Assembly: GCA_016748015.1 (NCBI GenBank)
Contig: JAAOMT010000761.1
Coordinates: 111,958-175,957 of the forward strand
DNA: 64,000 nt
From: Geosiphon pyriformis
Taxonomy: Eukaryota > Glomeromycota > Glomeromycetes > Archaeosporales > Geosiphonaceae
Direction: 5' to 3'
Part shown: positions 47,076 to 58,226 of the stretch, in pieces
How positions within the stretch are numbered: the first letter of the stretch is position 1
Layout: the number at the start of each line of letters is the position of its first letter
Translations under genes and position numbers: made by a program
The notes under the pieces: model-generated
Seen by the model: only the letters and a program-made list of their open reading frames with translations
What the model was told of the DNA's origin: nothing
Databases searched by the model: none

Positions 47076-48252
47076 CTTTTTTTAAAGCATCAGCCTTAAT
47101 AACAGCAGATTTATGTTTTCAAAAAGACATTAAATTAGAAAAAACATTATTATTAACAGAAAACAAACTTATATAAAAGCTGAATATATTAATATTTTTA
47201 TAGTTATACTCAGTTTTTAAAACAACTATTTCTGTTCTAGATTACCAACAGTTTTGCTAAAAGAATCTATATATACCAAAACTTTATTAATTTTAAAACC
47301 AAAAGCATTACTTGTAACCAAATCTCTATTAACAAATTGTTCAAACACTTTAACCATAGATCAACTAGATTAACAATAAAATTGACTAAAGCAAAAAACT
47401 TGACCAACTCAAATTTCAAAAAAATTAACTAAAAAAAAATCACAAAATTATCAAGTATTATATTAATAAGAAAAATTAGATTAACAGAAAGACAAGAAGT
47501 CAAAGAAAGCACAAAAACAGCAATCTTAACATAAGATTTGTTGCTAATAACATAAGAAACAAAAGTCTTAAAAATTTTAAAAAAGAGAAGTAGAGATATT
47601 TATAATTTAAAGCCAAATAATTCAAATTTTAACACTAAAAGCAGTGCTGATTTTTAGAAGTTTTTTTTTTACCAAATATAATATTTTTTTAGCATATCAG
47701 TTCTAATAATTACAACATCTAAATCAATCTAAGATCCAAATATAATCAAAACAAATTAAGAATAATAACCAAAATTAAAAGAGCAAAAAATAAAACACAT
47801 CTGATTTTTAACTTAAAAAATTATATTACTGATTTCAAAAGCAGTACAGCTAGAAAAAAAGTTGATCAATTAGGTCTTAAATCTATTATAAAACAGAATA
47901 GTTTCATTCTGATTTACCAAAAAAAGAATTTTAATATTATTTTTGTTCACTAAAACTGATTAATAATTCAAAGCAGATACAGCAAGTTTATTAAAGTGAA
48001 CAACTACATATTATCAAATACCAGCAAATTTTAGCACAATACAAGTAACTTTACCAAATATATTAAAAACTGTTTTAATATTAACAGCAGATATACTTAA
48101 AGGCATATTATACAATATAATAACAGCAGAAAAAGAGCCAAATTCAGAAATTATCAAAGACTTAACAATTTTAAGAATAGTTAAACAAACAAAACTTGTA
48201 AGCTTTACTAAAAAAACAGAATCTAAAAACTCTTGAAAAACAAACTCCACAT
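47076..48252 (-). pseudogene. LINE ORF1 remnant 2
   Basis: Minus-strand peptides LVKLTSFVCLTILKIVKSL, AVIILYNMPLSISAVNIKTV and FNIFGKVTCIVLKFAGI (48,014-48,292) match remnant 1 and look like an RRM. Coiled-coil-type sequence follows at 47,250-47,420. Both ends are cut: by copy C3 on the left and by the LTR of copy D on the right. Confidence 0.75.
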
Positions 48253-48364
48253 TGTTACAAGTGTTTATTTGGGGTCTCAAATTAAATAACAAATCTGTAA
48301 CTTGGTGTTCAATTTATATTGGTGTTGGTGTCTGGAGGTTTCTGTGATCTAAAAGTTTTGTTGT
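48253..48364 (-). repeat. LTR of copy D, left part (before the copy B insertion)
   Basis: Begins TGTTACAAGTG. It matches the reverse complement of 5,510-5,621. The rest of this LTR continues at 58,227 after copy B. Confidence 0.82.
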
Positions 48365-49349
48365 TGTTACCAGAGGTTTTTGGTCTCTTTTCTTGAATGT
48401 TATTAATGCCTGTTTACTGTGAATTCACGTTTTTTGGATGTGGTTGAACCTCTAGTAACTAAATTTATCTCCAAATTATCTTCTATAATTTGAACTGCTG
48501 GGCTTATAAGTAGAATGGCCAATTCCATGTCAGTTACTTTATGTAGTTACATTGTAGTAAATGTCAACTTTTTCTCAGGAATTGCTCATCTGGAAGCTCA
48601 CTAAATATGTGTAGTTACTTTGCTGTGAAAGTCAACTCTTCTATAGGAATCTCGTCTGTAGGCTACCCTAATGATTATAATAAGAAAAGAAAAGAAAATA
48701 AAAGAAATGTAAAAAAAAAGTAAAAACTGATTTATGGAAGTTGTTTCAAATCCAGGCCTGGAAGTGCTTTAACAGTTTACTGAAATTGGTAGCTAGTTAA
48801 TTTTAAACTGTTAGTAGGAATTGGTTAATTTCAAGGAAAATAATTTAAGAATTTGGCTTTTTGAATTATTTGATATTTATTTTGTCTTTTGTGTGTAAAG
48901 GATTATTCTAATTGTTTAAATCTGAAGTAAGATATATTTTCTCAAAGAAAGAAGCTCTTCTTTTATACAACTTGTTGTAATACTATTCTATGAACTTGAA
49001 CTATGCTATTTTCTACAATTTTGCTGAACTAAAGATACATTTTGGCAAACTACAAGTTATTTCTGTGAACTATTAGATATTTTAGTAAACTATTAATTAT
49101 TTCAGCAAATTTCTACAAATTTCGGCAAACTTTTTGAATGTTACATAGTTTGGAGTATTGCATGATTGATCATCACAATTAGGTTACATTTGTGTTATAT
49201 ACAAATTGGGTTATTAATTAAATGATAATTTCGGATATTTTGCTAATGTAATAAGTGATAATTTGAAACGATAATATATGCTAATTAATGATGAGAATTA
49301 TAAAGATAATTTCATGCTAAATAATATCTCTAATTTTGTCTGGTAACAT
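48365..49349 (-). repeat. 3' LTR of copy B
   Basis: 985 bp. Differs from 57,243-58,226 by scattered substitutions, almost all transitions. The 3' ORF ends inside this LTR at 49,317. Confidence 0.92.
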
Positions 49350-50036
49350 CACCTTCTCTTCAAAACTGAGCTTCATCAAAGTCCAAGTACTGTCTGTAAT
49401 TTCCAGATAATAATCCAAAATTATTGAAGAAATTTGGTCTAAAAATTGTTGAAATTTCAGTTCTGTGAGTTTCACAATGTATTGAATCTTCAAGGGTTGT
49501 AAAATTGGGTTTTGTAAGACGTTTTCACAGATGTAAAATAAGTCATAAAGTCTAAGAGCAGCTCTTAGTTTATAGTGACTGTTTGTAGGTTCAGCTGTTG
49601 TTTTGAATTCATTGTGGAGTTGTTTTTGAATAGCTTTTTTTGTGAGGTTTGCTGCTGTAAGCTCTCATTTTTGTTTGTAAAGTGTTTTTCCAATGTAAAA
49701 ATATCTATATATTGGAGTAGAGTCATGGTTTTTTTCATTAAGACACAGTTGAAATTTTTGTTGGATAGTAGCATTTGGTGGAATACTAATAGGAATGAAT
49801 ATTAAATTTTTTCTTAAAACAAGCTTCAAGAGTTCTGGTAGATGAATTCTAGAGTAATTTCTTGTGTTCTTTTTGTAGGAGTGATAATTTCGTGAATTTG
49901 GGGCTAAATTGGCAACTATTTCTGTTTGGATATAATTAATATGTTTTCCTGTAATAGTGATAGATAATTCGGGTATTGTCTTTAAAGCTAGCATTAATTT
50001 TTGAGATATATGTTGAATATTTTGAGAGATAGTCAT
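49317..50036 (-). pseudogene. 3'-terminal ORF (ORF3) of copy B, uncharacterised
   Basis: A single frame of 239 codons with one TGA at 49,665, probably a former CGA (Arg). It starts MTISQNIQHISQKLMLALK and has IYRYFYIGKTLYKQK just before the stop, then ELTAANLTKKAIQKQL, LRAALRLYDLFYICENVLQN and LTELKFQQFLDQISSII, mostly helical in look. It starts 146 bp after the pol stop and ends 33 bp inside the 3' LTR. Related ORFs lie at the same place in C2, C3 and, more diverged, D. Additional 3' ORFs in LTR elements are often env-like, but no signal peptide or membrane segment is visible, so I do not call it an envelope. No domain recognised. Confidence 0.75.
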
Positions 50037-50181
50037 TATAAAAATTTTAATGAGAAAAATAGATTGAAATTATTTTTGGTATGTGGGTTTTTATGTTATT
50101 TTTGTCTTTCAGTGTGTTTTGTTTTGTTTTGTTTTTGTGAAATTATTTTTAAATTATAAGGGAATAACTAGTAAAATTAAA

Positions 50182-51450
50182 TTAAGTGTTCAAGTTGGAA
50201 GGTTGTTCAATGACAAATATTGGTTCTAAGTTTTGGGGAATATCTTCAGGATTGACTAAAAAGGAATGTGTACCAATTTGTGAAATTAATAGTTCAGGAT
50301 TGTTTCTGGAATGATAATGTTTTAAACGATCTCTATGTGCAACTTTTGCTAGGATTTTGTCATCAAGTCTTAACTTGTATAATCTATTGCCTAGTATTTC
50401 ATGGATAAAGAATGATCCATCCCATTTATTTTCAAATTTTCCACTCCATTGTTTTTTAGCTTTAGTTCTGTGTAGAAAAACTTTGTTTCCAATTTTAAAA
50501 TTATTAGTAACTGGAGGCAATTTGTTGTCATGCCATTCTTTTTGTTGAGTTTGGGAGTATTCAATATGGGTGGCTGCTATTTGTTGTTTTCCTTTCAACG
50601 TGCTGAGAAGTGTGTAGGCTCTTCGTTGAAGCGTTTCTTGGAAATTGTTTTTATCGATTGGTTGTGCTGGGTATGTTTCTACTGTGAAACTAATTGGTAG
50701 TGTTGCTGTCCTTCCATAAGTTAAATCAAATAGTGTGTGTTTTGTAGTATCTTATTTTAGTGTTCTGTATGCTAGTAACACTAATGGAATAAAGATATCC
50801 CACTCTTGCTCAAAATCGGTTGAGACTTTGGCTAATAATTCACACAATGTTCTGTTAAAATGTTTCACAAGTTCGTTTGTTTGTGGATGGTAGGGCGAAG
50901 ACAGAGGTCTTTTGACATTGAATTGTTCGCAAATTTCTTGTATCAGGTTGTTCACAAAATGTGTCCTCTGATCGGATAAAAGTTCAATTGGACATCCATG
51001 TCTACAAATAATGTCTTCGTAGATGAAATTTGCTACTGATTTTGCATCTGCTTATTGAATGGCTCTGGCTTTGGGCCATTTAGTAAGATAGTCTACTGCT
51101 ACTACAATATAACGGTTTCCTTGAGTGGTAATAGATAGTGGTCCAACTAAATTGATATCAACTCAGTCAAAAGGTTGTCCAACTTTGATTAGATTTAATG
51201 GTTCAGTAGGGCGTGTTTCTTCTCTTCTTTAACAACTATCACAAGATTTGACATATTTGTGAATGTCTTTTCTCATTCAAGGCCAAAAGTAGTATTCTAG
51301 TGTTTTTTGGGTGGTGTTGTCTTTTTCAAAGTGTGCTAATAAAGAATCTGAGTGCATGTTATATAACATAGTCTCTTTTTCTTGTTTTTGTATTAATCTG
51401 AGTGGCTTGTCTGGGTTTTTGAAATTTCGATGATAAATAATGTTGTTGTG
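50182..51450 (-). pseudogene. Integrase and GPY/chromo-like tail of copy B
   Basis: Zinc domain remnant with CDSCxRREETR near 51,225; the core first position reads INLVGP (Asp changed to Asn), DYLTKWPKARAIQ follows, then ELLSDQRTHFVNN and PLSSPYHPQTNELVKHFNRTL, where the catalytic Glu has become Lys. After a TAA in place of CAA at about 50,752 the frame continues through LKGKQQIAATHIEYSQ to the tail (50,182-50,598) with NKVFLHRTKAKKQW, WDGSFFIHEILGNRLYKL, the GPY-like part that helps integrase bind its target. Confidence 0.88.
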
Positions 51451-51539
51451 TAGAAAATATTGTTTAACTTGTTGTTGTAATTGATGTTTTTTATCTGGAG
51501 ATCAATCTGTTGGGATTTTTAATGTTTCCAAATATTATT

Positions 51540-52960
51540 TGAGATGGTTGTAGTTTTTCAAATTCATTGTTTGTTGGCTGTTTTGGTTGGTTAAGTTGAG
51601 TGTTGGTTTTTGTGTTTTTTAATCTTGTCTTATTCTGGAGAGACAGTCAATATTGGTGTGGAGTTTTCTTGGTTTGTGATGTACTATGTATCAATAGTTT
51701 GCTAGAAATCCTGTCCATCAGGTTTGTTTTGCATTCAGCTGAGTATTTTTGTTCTGAAGCCATTTGAGTCTAATATTATTAGTGATAATATCAAATTTCT
51801 TTAGCCAGAGATAAAGATTGAAATGATGTAGGGTCCAAATTACAGCTGCTGTTTCCAATTCAGTGGCAAAATAATTTTTTTCAGCTGGTTTTAATGTTCT
51901 GTTAGCATAAGTAATTACTCGCTCATTTCTATTGTCATCCAATTGTGATAGGATAGCACCAAAGGCAGTATAAGAGACATCTGTTACTAATTGGAATCAG
52001 TTGCTGAAATCTGGATAGGCAAGAATTGGAGCTGTCATTAGTTTTTTTTTGAGGATTTCAAATGTATTTTGGCATTCAGCAGTCCATTTGTATTTGACAT
52101 TTTTAGTGGTAAGCTGGTTGAGAGGTTTTGTGATTTCTGAGAATTCTTTGATAAACTTCCGATAATAGGAGGCTAACCCTATGAATCCTCTTAGTTCTAT
52201 AGTGTTTTGAGGAGTTTTGAAGTTCTTGACAGTGCTAATTTTTCCAGGGTCCGGTTTGATTCCATCTTTACTAACGATATGACCAAGAAAGACCAAGCTT
52301 GTTTTTCTAAAGTAGCATTTTTCAATGTTGAGTTTTAGTCTTGCTTTTCATAATCATTGAAAAACTTCTTGCAGGTGTTTTAAGTGTAATTCAAATGATG
52401 GAGAATAAACATCAGTATTGTCAAAATAAACGACTACTGACTTCCAAAGGAGTCTTTGGTACACAACATCCATTAATCTCTGAAACATTGCTGATGTATT
52501 GCATAATCCGAAAGGCATTACATTAAATTTGTAATTTCTGCCTTGGGTGGTGAATGCTGTTTTGGGGCGATCTTTGGGATCCATAGCAACTTATTAGTAA
52601 CCGCTTTCTAAATCTAGTGTTGAAAAGTATTTGGATTTTCCAAGGGCATCTAACATGTTATCAATTTGGGGAAAAAGATAAGGATCTTCAATTGTAACTC
52701 TGTTGAGTTGTCAATAGTCAACCCAAAATTGTATCTTTCCATTTTTTTTTTTTAACTAAAACCACAGATGAGGCCCATGGACTCATTGATGATTAAATAA
52801 GCCCATTGTTGAACATCCATTGTACTTCTTCTCAGATAAATTGGTGATTTTCTGGAGCAACTTGGTAGATTTATTGTCGCCTTGGTTTGGCATCTCCTGT
52901 GTAAATTTGATGTTGAACCAAATCGGTTCTTCCTAAGTCATTGTTGTTTTCAGCAAAGAT
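51540..52960 (-). pseudogene. RT and RNase H of copy B
   Basis: RT palm TAFTTQGRNYKFNVMPFGL, catalytic box YFDNTD (second Asp of YxDD is Asn), thumb FLGHIVSKDGIKPDPGKI and LASYYRKFIKEFSEITKPL, then RNase H DDNRNERVITYANRTLKPAEKNY and ATELETAAVIWTLHHFNLYL (Glu of the RNase H active site kept in ELETAAV). Stops lie in the fingers (52,600-52,960) and between thumb and RNase H. Confidence 0.9.
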
Positions 52961-54208
52961 ATTAGCAAATTCTACAATTAACTTTTTGAGCTGGTTTTGT
53001 TGTGGTTCAAGTTGTCCCATGTTGATTCGAGATAGTTTTTCCATGACAACATGATAGTTTTCAGAGCTGGGGTTTGGGTTGATTTTTGGTAGTGAATGTC
53101 CAATAATTTCAGAGAAATTGGGAACTGTTTGAAGTAATTCTTGTTAAAAGATATTACTGTAAATTACTCCAATTTCAAAGTTGTTTAATAAAACTATGGG
53201 ATAATTATTGGGATTGTAAAAAGTAACTTGGACTTTTTTTGTTCCTTCTGGAATATAAATGTTTGGAATTGAGATATTATGTTTCAAGCAGACTTGTTTG
53301 TTGGATTCAAAAATTTGTTGTGTAGTTGTTGGCTTTGGACAGGTATAGATTTCCGGATGTTCTCCAAAAAGTGAAATGGTAATTGGTTGTGGAAGTCATA
53401 AAATTTGGTGAGATTTTTTCTGTTCATTGAGGGCTATGTTTACTGGAACTGTGAATCATCCAGTTGAACCAAAACCTTGGGTTTCTCTATCACTTTTTTC
53501 TAATTGTTCTCTTTGATTGACTAGTTGCAAACCCGAAATGTTGATTAGGAGTAGGTAAATGGCTTGGGCAATTTTTTCAGCATGTTCAATCTTAAACGGC
53601 TTGTCAGTTTTGTTTTAGAGTATTACTGTTATGTCACCAGTATATCCCGCATCAATTATTCCTCCTCTGACATTGATTTCTTTGCTTGCCAGAGAAGACC
53701 GGGAGGCGATTTGAACCATTGCTCCTGGTGGGATTTTGAGAGCAATTTTGAAGTTGATTTTTGTGAGAGATTTGGGTTTGAGAACAAGAGTATCCTTGTC
53801 TGGATATTTTAGGTCATATCCAGCATCAATTTCATGTGCTTTTTCAGGTTTTATTCCTTGTCCATTGTTGTTGAAGTATTTGAGTTGTAAGGCAGGCTGA
53901 TTTTTGATGAGATAAATGGGTGTTGTTTTAATTTTTTCTATTGCTTCAGGTTCTCCAAATTCAATTTTGTTTTCATCATTTTCACTGGGCAAAAAGATGC
54001 TAAGAGCATAGCATTTAGGACACCACTGTTTATCACAAGGCATAATGTATTTTTTACATAGTCTAATGTTCATTTGCTCTAATTGTTGAATTTGAGCTTC
54101 TTGGGTTGGGTAGGTATGACTTGCAATTTGGTGGTAGACTTCTATTTCATCTTCATAATCAAATCCAGCTAATTCTATGGTGTATTCAATGTATTCTGTT
54201 TTCTTCAT
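52961..54208 (-). pseudogene. dUTPase domain and following linker of copy B
   Basis: All five dUTPase motifs are readable: DAGYDLKYP, ASRSSLASKE, GGIIDAGYTGDI, AEKIAQAIYL and QGFGSTG. The first three are in one open frame with an N-terminal extension starting MKKTEYIEYTIELAGFDYEDE; a TAA in place of CAA follows DITVIL. Catalytic Asp and Tyr of motif 3 and Arg-Ser-Ser of motif 2 are kept, so this domain was intact until recently. The linker continues with HNISIPNIYIPEGTKK to 53,200. Expected role: removing dUTP during reverse transcription. Confidence 0.9.
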
Positions 54209-54830
54209 TTAATGAACATCTTCTTTGGTAGCTCCATTAATTAATGTCATTGCTAGGTCGAAAATCATCTCAGCATCATGGGGGTAGTGATAGAGTTTGT
54301 TTAGAGCACTATTATATGCTGCATTAAAAGGTGTTCCTCTTTTGACTTTTTCTGAAATTGATAAAGCATATTGGCAGGTTTGATTGTAGACTCCTCCTCT
54401 CATTGCTACATCAATCCAATTGCATTTTTCTGGTAACATATCTCTACAAGTCAAACAAGAAGTGTTGTATTATTTTCCACTTTTTTTTATTAGGTGGTCC
54501 CATCGTTCCTTGTGGCAAGTCTTGCAGTAATAACAAGTATGATTTCCATATTCTTTTTCAGATAAAATGTAGGCTTCCATTGATAAAAGTTTTTTGTTAC
54601 AATCTCTGCATTTAAGTGGAATGTAGGGTGATTGTTTTCGTGGTTCTGGTGTAAAATATCAAACTTTCTTCCATCCTCTGGATTTTTTAAAGATTTCCTG
54701 TTCTGTTTTCTCAGCCCAATTGGATGTTGATCCAAGAGCCATGAATGTTTCAATTATTGGTTTTTCTTCTTCTGTTTTGAATTCAAAAGCCGGGACTTTT
54801 TCAGAGCATTTGTTGAATGTACCACAAATG
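54003..54830 (-). pseudogene. Cys-rich zinc-binding-like region of copy B
   Basis: Paired cysteines occur in order: CRDCNKKLL-like (near 54,600), CYYCKTCHKERW (near 54,520), CLTCRDMLPEKC (54,430-54,454), QTCQYALSISEKVKRGTPF, and CDKQWCPKCYALS within the dUTPase N-terminal extension. The set of CxxC pairs suggests zinc binding. It lies between protease and dUTPase in every A-D copy. No named family is recognised. Confidence 0.65.
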
Positions 54831-54838
54831 GCAGGTAC

Positions 54839-55402
54839 TCAGACATGTTGTCCTTGGTAAGAGATTTGTAGTTCTTGGGTTTCCCAATCTAATTTTGCAT
54901 TGGCTTTTTGAAGCCAGTTGTTTCCGACAAGAGCTTGATACTGGGGAGCATCCATTACAAGAACTTTGACTGGAATAATGATTTCATCAAAAATGAACAG
55001 AAAATTGTCAATTTCTCCTACGGGAGTCTTTTTCATGCCATCAGCAGTAATGATTACTGTCTGAGCTGGTTGGTTAACATTTCTCTTTAACTGTTGCATC
55101 AACTGGTAGGTGATAATGCTTCTGGCAAATCCACTGTTTAGAATTAAGCGAATTGCTTTTCCTTCAACTTCTGCTTTAGTGTACATAGTAGTAATTGCTT
55201 TTTGTTCGTTGGCGGCTGCATTACTAAGCAGGAATAGTGACTCATTTGCTTTGAACTCAAAAGGGAATATATCTGAAAAGTTGGCATTTTCAGCAATTCT
55301 GGTTGGTGGGATTGTAGTAGGAGTATAGGAAAGATTTTGTTGTTGTGCTGCAACTCTACCTTCCGAGAGTACAGTATGATGAAAATTCTGTTCTTCTGGC
55401 AT
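54839..55402 (-). pseudogene. Retropepsin-like protease of copy B
   Basis: Starts MPEEQNFHHTVLSEGRVAA. The triad region reads LILNSGFARSIITYQL (Asp changed to Asn), followed by GMKKTPVGEIDNFLFIF and VPVKVLVMDAPQYQALVGNNWLQ, with the conserved second hydrophobic-hydrophobic-Gly-Asn block. 187 open residues, otherwise well kept. Confidence 0.85.
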
Positions 55403-57194
55403 TGTTAAATAACTGGGTTGAATGTGATAGTGATTGGGTCTTGGTTGAGTGAAATTTTAGAGAACCAATTGGTTGTTCGAACTAATTCTATTGTTGTTTA
55501 CTTGGTATCAGTTTTGTGGTGTGAATTGATTTTGTGTAATCAACCTTCGAGCAGATACTTGATAATGTTGTGTAGGTGGTTGTTGGTATTGCTGTTGGAT
55601 TGGCTGTAGAACAGGCTGATAATAGTTATTTTGGTATTGAGGTCTTGATGGATAGTAAGCTGGTGATGGTGGTTGATAATAAAATTGCTGTGGTGGAGAG
55701 TAATATTGATTATTCCTATTTTGTTGGTTTCATTATAGCTTTCTGCAATCTTTTTTCCAGTGGCCAGAGATTCCACAGTAATGGCAATTCTAAGACTGGT
55801 TATTAGAAAGTAATGTAAAGTTATTTTGATTTCGTCTTTGGGGTGGTTAATATCTTTAGAGTTGCTGTTGTTGTTGATTGGTGAAATAGTTTTCAACCTT
55901 TTTTGTGAGTTGGTCAATTTTTTCCTCAGCTGCTGAGCTGGTTTCTCCAATTGGCCTCTTCCATGGCCATTTCGTATCTTTTTGCATGCTATATGGCAGA
56001 GTTTAAATCTTCTGGAACATGTGGGCAAATCTTTTTAATTAGTTTATCTTTTAGACCAGCAATAAATTGATCCAAAATTTGAGCATTGGAATAATAATCA
56101 TTTGTTTTGAGTTGGTGAATTTGTTTAAGAAGTTTGTTGAATTTCCTAATATAAGTTATAACAGATTCAGAGGATTCTTGTTTGATATTGTGAAACCAAT
56201 TTCAAAAAGTGATGGAGGTATTATTGTTGGTAAACTGTTCAAGGAAGGCTGCTTTGAAAGCATCTCAATTATTGAATAGAGCGGCCAAATTTTCAACCTA
56301 TTCTTCTGCTATTCCTTCGAAAAAATAGGAAATTGTTCTTAATATTCTGATAGCATTCCATCTATTTGCATCTCCAGCTTTAGTAACTTGGTCGAGCCAT
56401 TCTTGGGGACTGGTTTCAATGTCTTTTCCATTAAATTCAGGAATTTTTACAATGTATGCTGTCATTTCATCTTCTTCATTTTTACTGTCTATTGATTTTT
56501 CTTCAGTTATTTCAGAGTCATTTTCTTCGTTCGCTGCTGTTTCAGAGTGTTCACTTTGATTTTCAGCTAGAAAATCAAGAAGATTGAAACTAGTTTGAAG
56601 GAGTTCTTGCTATCTGGTGGGACTTCTGAGTGATGTAAAATCTTCTGGTCTTGCAAATTGATTCAAGGGCGAATTAAGTGTTTGTGCTTGTGCAAGTAAA
56701 GCTGAAAAAGATGTGATGGTGAGTGGAAGTTTTAAACTGGTTCCTTGTTCAGATGTTTGTAAGTGTTTGGCAGTTGTTTTTGGTAGTATTGGAGTATTTG
56801 GAGTGGTTTTTGAGTATTGCTTCAATTTGTGTTTGCCTTTATTGCTTGTTTCTGTCTTTGATTCAAAATTAATAGAGTATTAAGACTGCACTGGATATGT
56901 TTCTTCACAGTACTTGATAATGTTAAAATTAAGTTTTTGAAAGTAAGTGGCAAGTGTTTCACTGTTAAGATCTTCAGTTTTTAACTGTGAATAGTGTGCT
57001 AAATTATTGTAAAGGTTGCTTTTAATTTCTGAAATATTGTAATTTCCAAAAAGATAATTGTTGATGTGGTTTTCAATGTATTGGTATACTGATTTCTTGA
57101 CAACTTCAATTTCATCTGGAATGTTGAATCTTTGCTTACAGTGGATGTAAATTGACTGGTAATACTCTAGAGTTGTTGCGTCTGGTGTGGTCAC
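55403..57194 (-). pseudogene. Gag of copy B
   Basis: The ATG at 57,194 opens MTTPDATTLEYYQSIYIHC and runs to 56,880; further blocks follow in broken frames (56,610-56,825; 55,540-56,028). A zinc knuckle CHYCGISGHWKKDC lies at 55,745-55,790. The C-terminal part is rich in Gln, Asn and Pro, which produces antisense open stretches that are not genes. Confidence 0.8.
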
Positions 57195-57242
57195 TACTTT
57201 GAATTTGTTGTTGTTGTGTTATTTTTATGGAAGAACACCAAA

Positions 57243-58226
57243 TGTTACCAGAGATTTTTGGCCTCTTTTCTTGAATGTTATTGATGCCTGTTTACTGTGA
57301 ATTCACATTTTCTGGATGTGGTTGAACCTCCAGTAACTGAATTTATCTCCAAATTATTTCCTATAATTTGAACTACTGGGCTTATAAGTGGAATGGCCAA
57401 TTCCATGCCAGTTACTTTATATAGTTACATTGTAGTAAATGTCAACTCTTTCCCAAGAATTGCTCATCTGGAAGCTCACTAAATATGTGTAGTTACTTTG
57501 CTGTGAAAGTCAACTCTTCTATAGGAATCTCGTCTGTAGGCTACCCTAATAATTATAATAAGAAAAGAAAAGAAAATAAAAGAAATGTAAAAAAAAAGTA
57601 AAAACTGATTTATGGAAGTCATTTTGAATCCAGACCTGGAAGTGCTTTAACAGTTTACTGAAATTGGTAGCTAGTCAATTTCAAACTGTTAGTAGGAATT
57701 GGTTAATTTCAAGGGAAATAATTTAAGAATTTGGCTTTTCAAATTATTTGATATTTATTTTGTCTTTTGTATGTAAAGGATTATTTTAATTGTTTAAATC
57801 TGAAGTAAGATACATTTTCTCGAAAAGAGAAGCTCTTCTTTTATACAACTTGTCATAACACTATTCTATGAACTTGAACTTTGCTATTTTCTACAATTTC
57901 ACTGAACTAAAGATACATTGTGGTGAACTACAAGTTATTTCTGCAAACTATTAGATATTTTGGTAAACTATTAATTATTTTGGCAAATTTTTACAAATTT
58001 TGGCAAACTTTTTGAATGTTACATAGTTCAGAGTATTTCATTATTAATCATCACAATTAGGTTATATTTGTGTTATATACAAATTGGGTTATTAATTAAA
58101 TGATAATTTCAGACATTTTGCTAATGTAATAAGTAATAATTTGAAATGATAATATATGCTAATTAATGATTAGAATTATAAAGATAATTTTATGCTAAAT
58201 AATATCTCTAATTTTGTCTGGTAACA
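57243..58226 (-). repeat. 5' LTR of copy B
   Basis: 984 bp, TGTTACCAGA...TCTGGTAACA; drives minus-strand transcription of the element. Pairs with 48,365-49,349. Confidence 0.92.

Larger units (their letters stand above)
48365..58226 (-). mobile_element. Ty3/gypsy element, copy B, complete with both LTRs
   Basis: LTRs 48,365-49,349 (985 bp) and 57,243-58,226 (984 bp) start TGTTACCAGA and end TCTGGTAACA, an exact 10-bp inverted repeat. The 4-bp flank TTGT is duplicated. It sits inside the LTR of copy D; the same LTR at 5,053-5,621 shows the uninterrupted site. On the minus strand it carries gag with CCHC knuckle, protease, Cys-rich region, dUTPase, RT, RNase H, integrase, GPY-like region and a 3' ORF. 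It is the youngest and best preserved copy, but still has stops in gag and pol. Confidence 0.93.

Noticed and set aside
49317-50036. ORF3 as an envelope-like gene
   Set aside because: No signal peptide, membrane anchor or cleavage site is visible.
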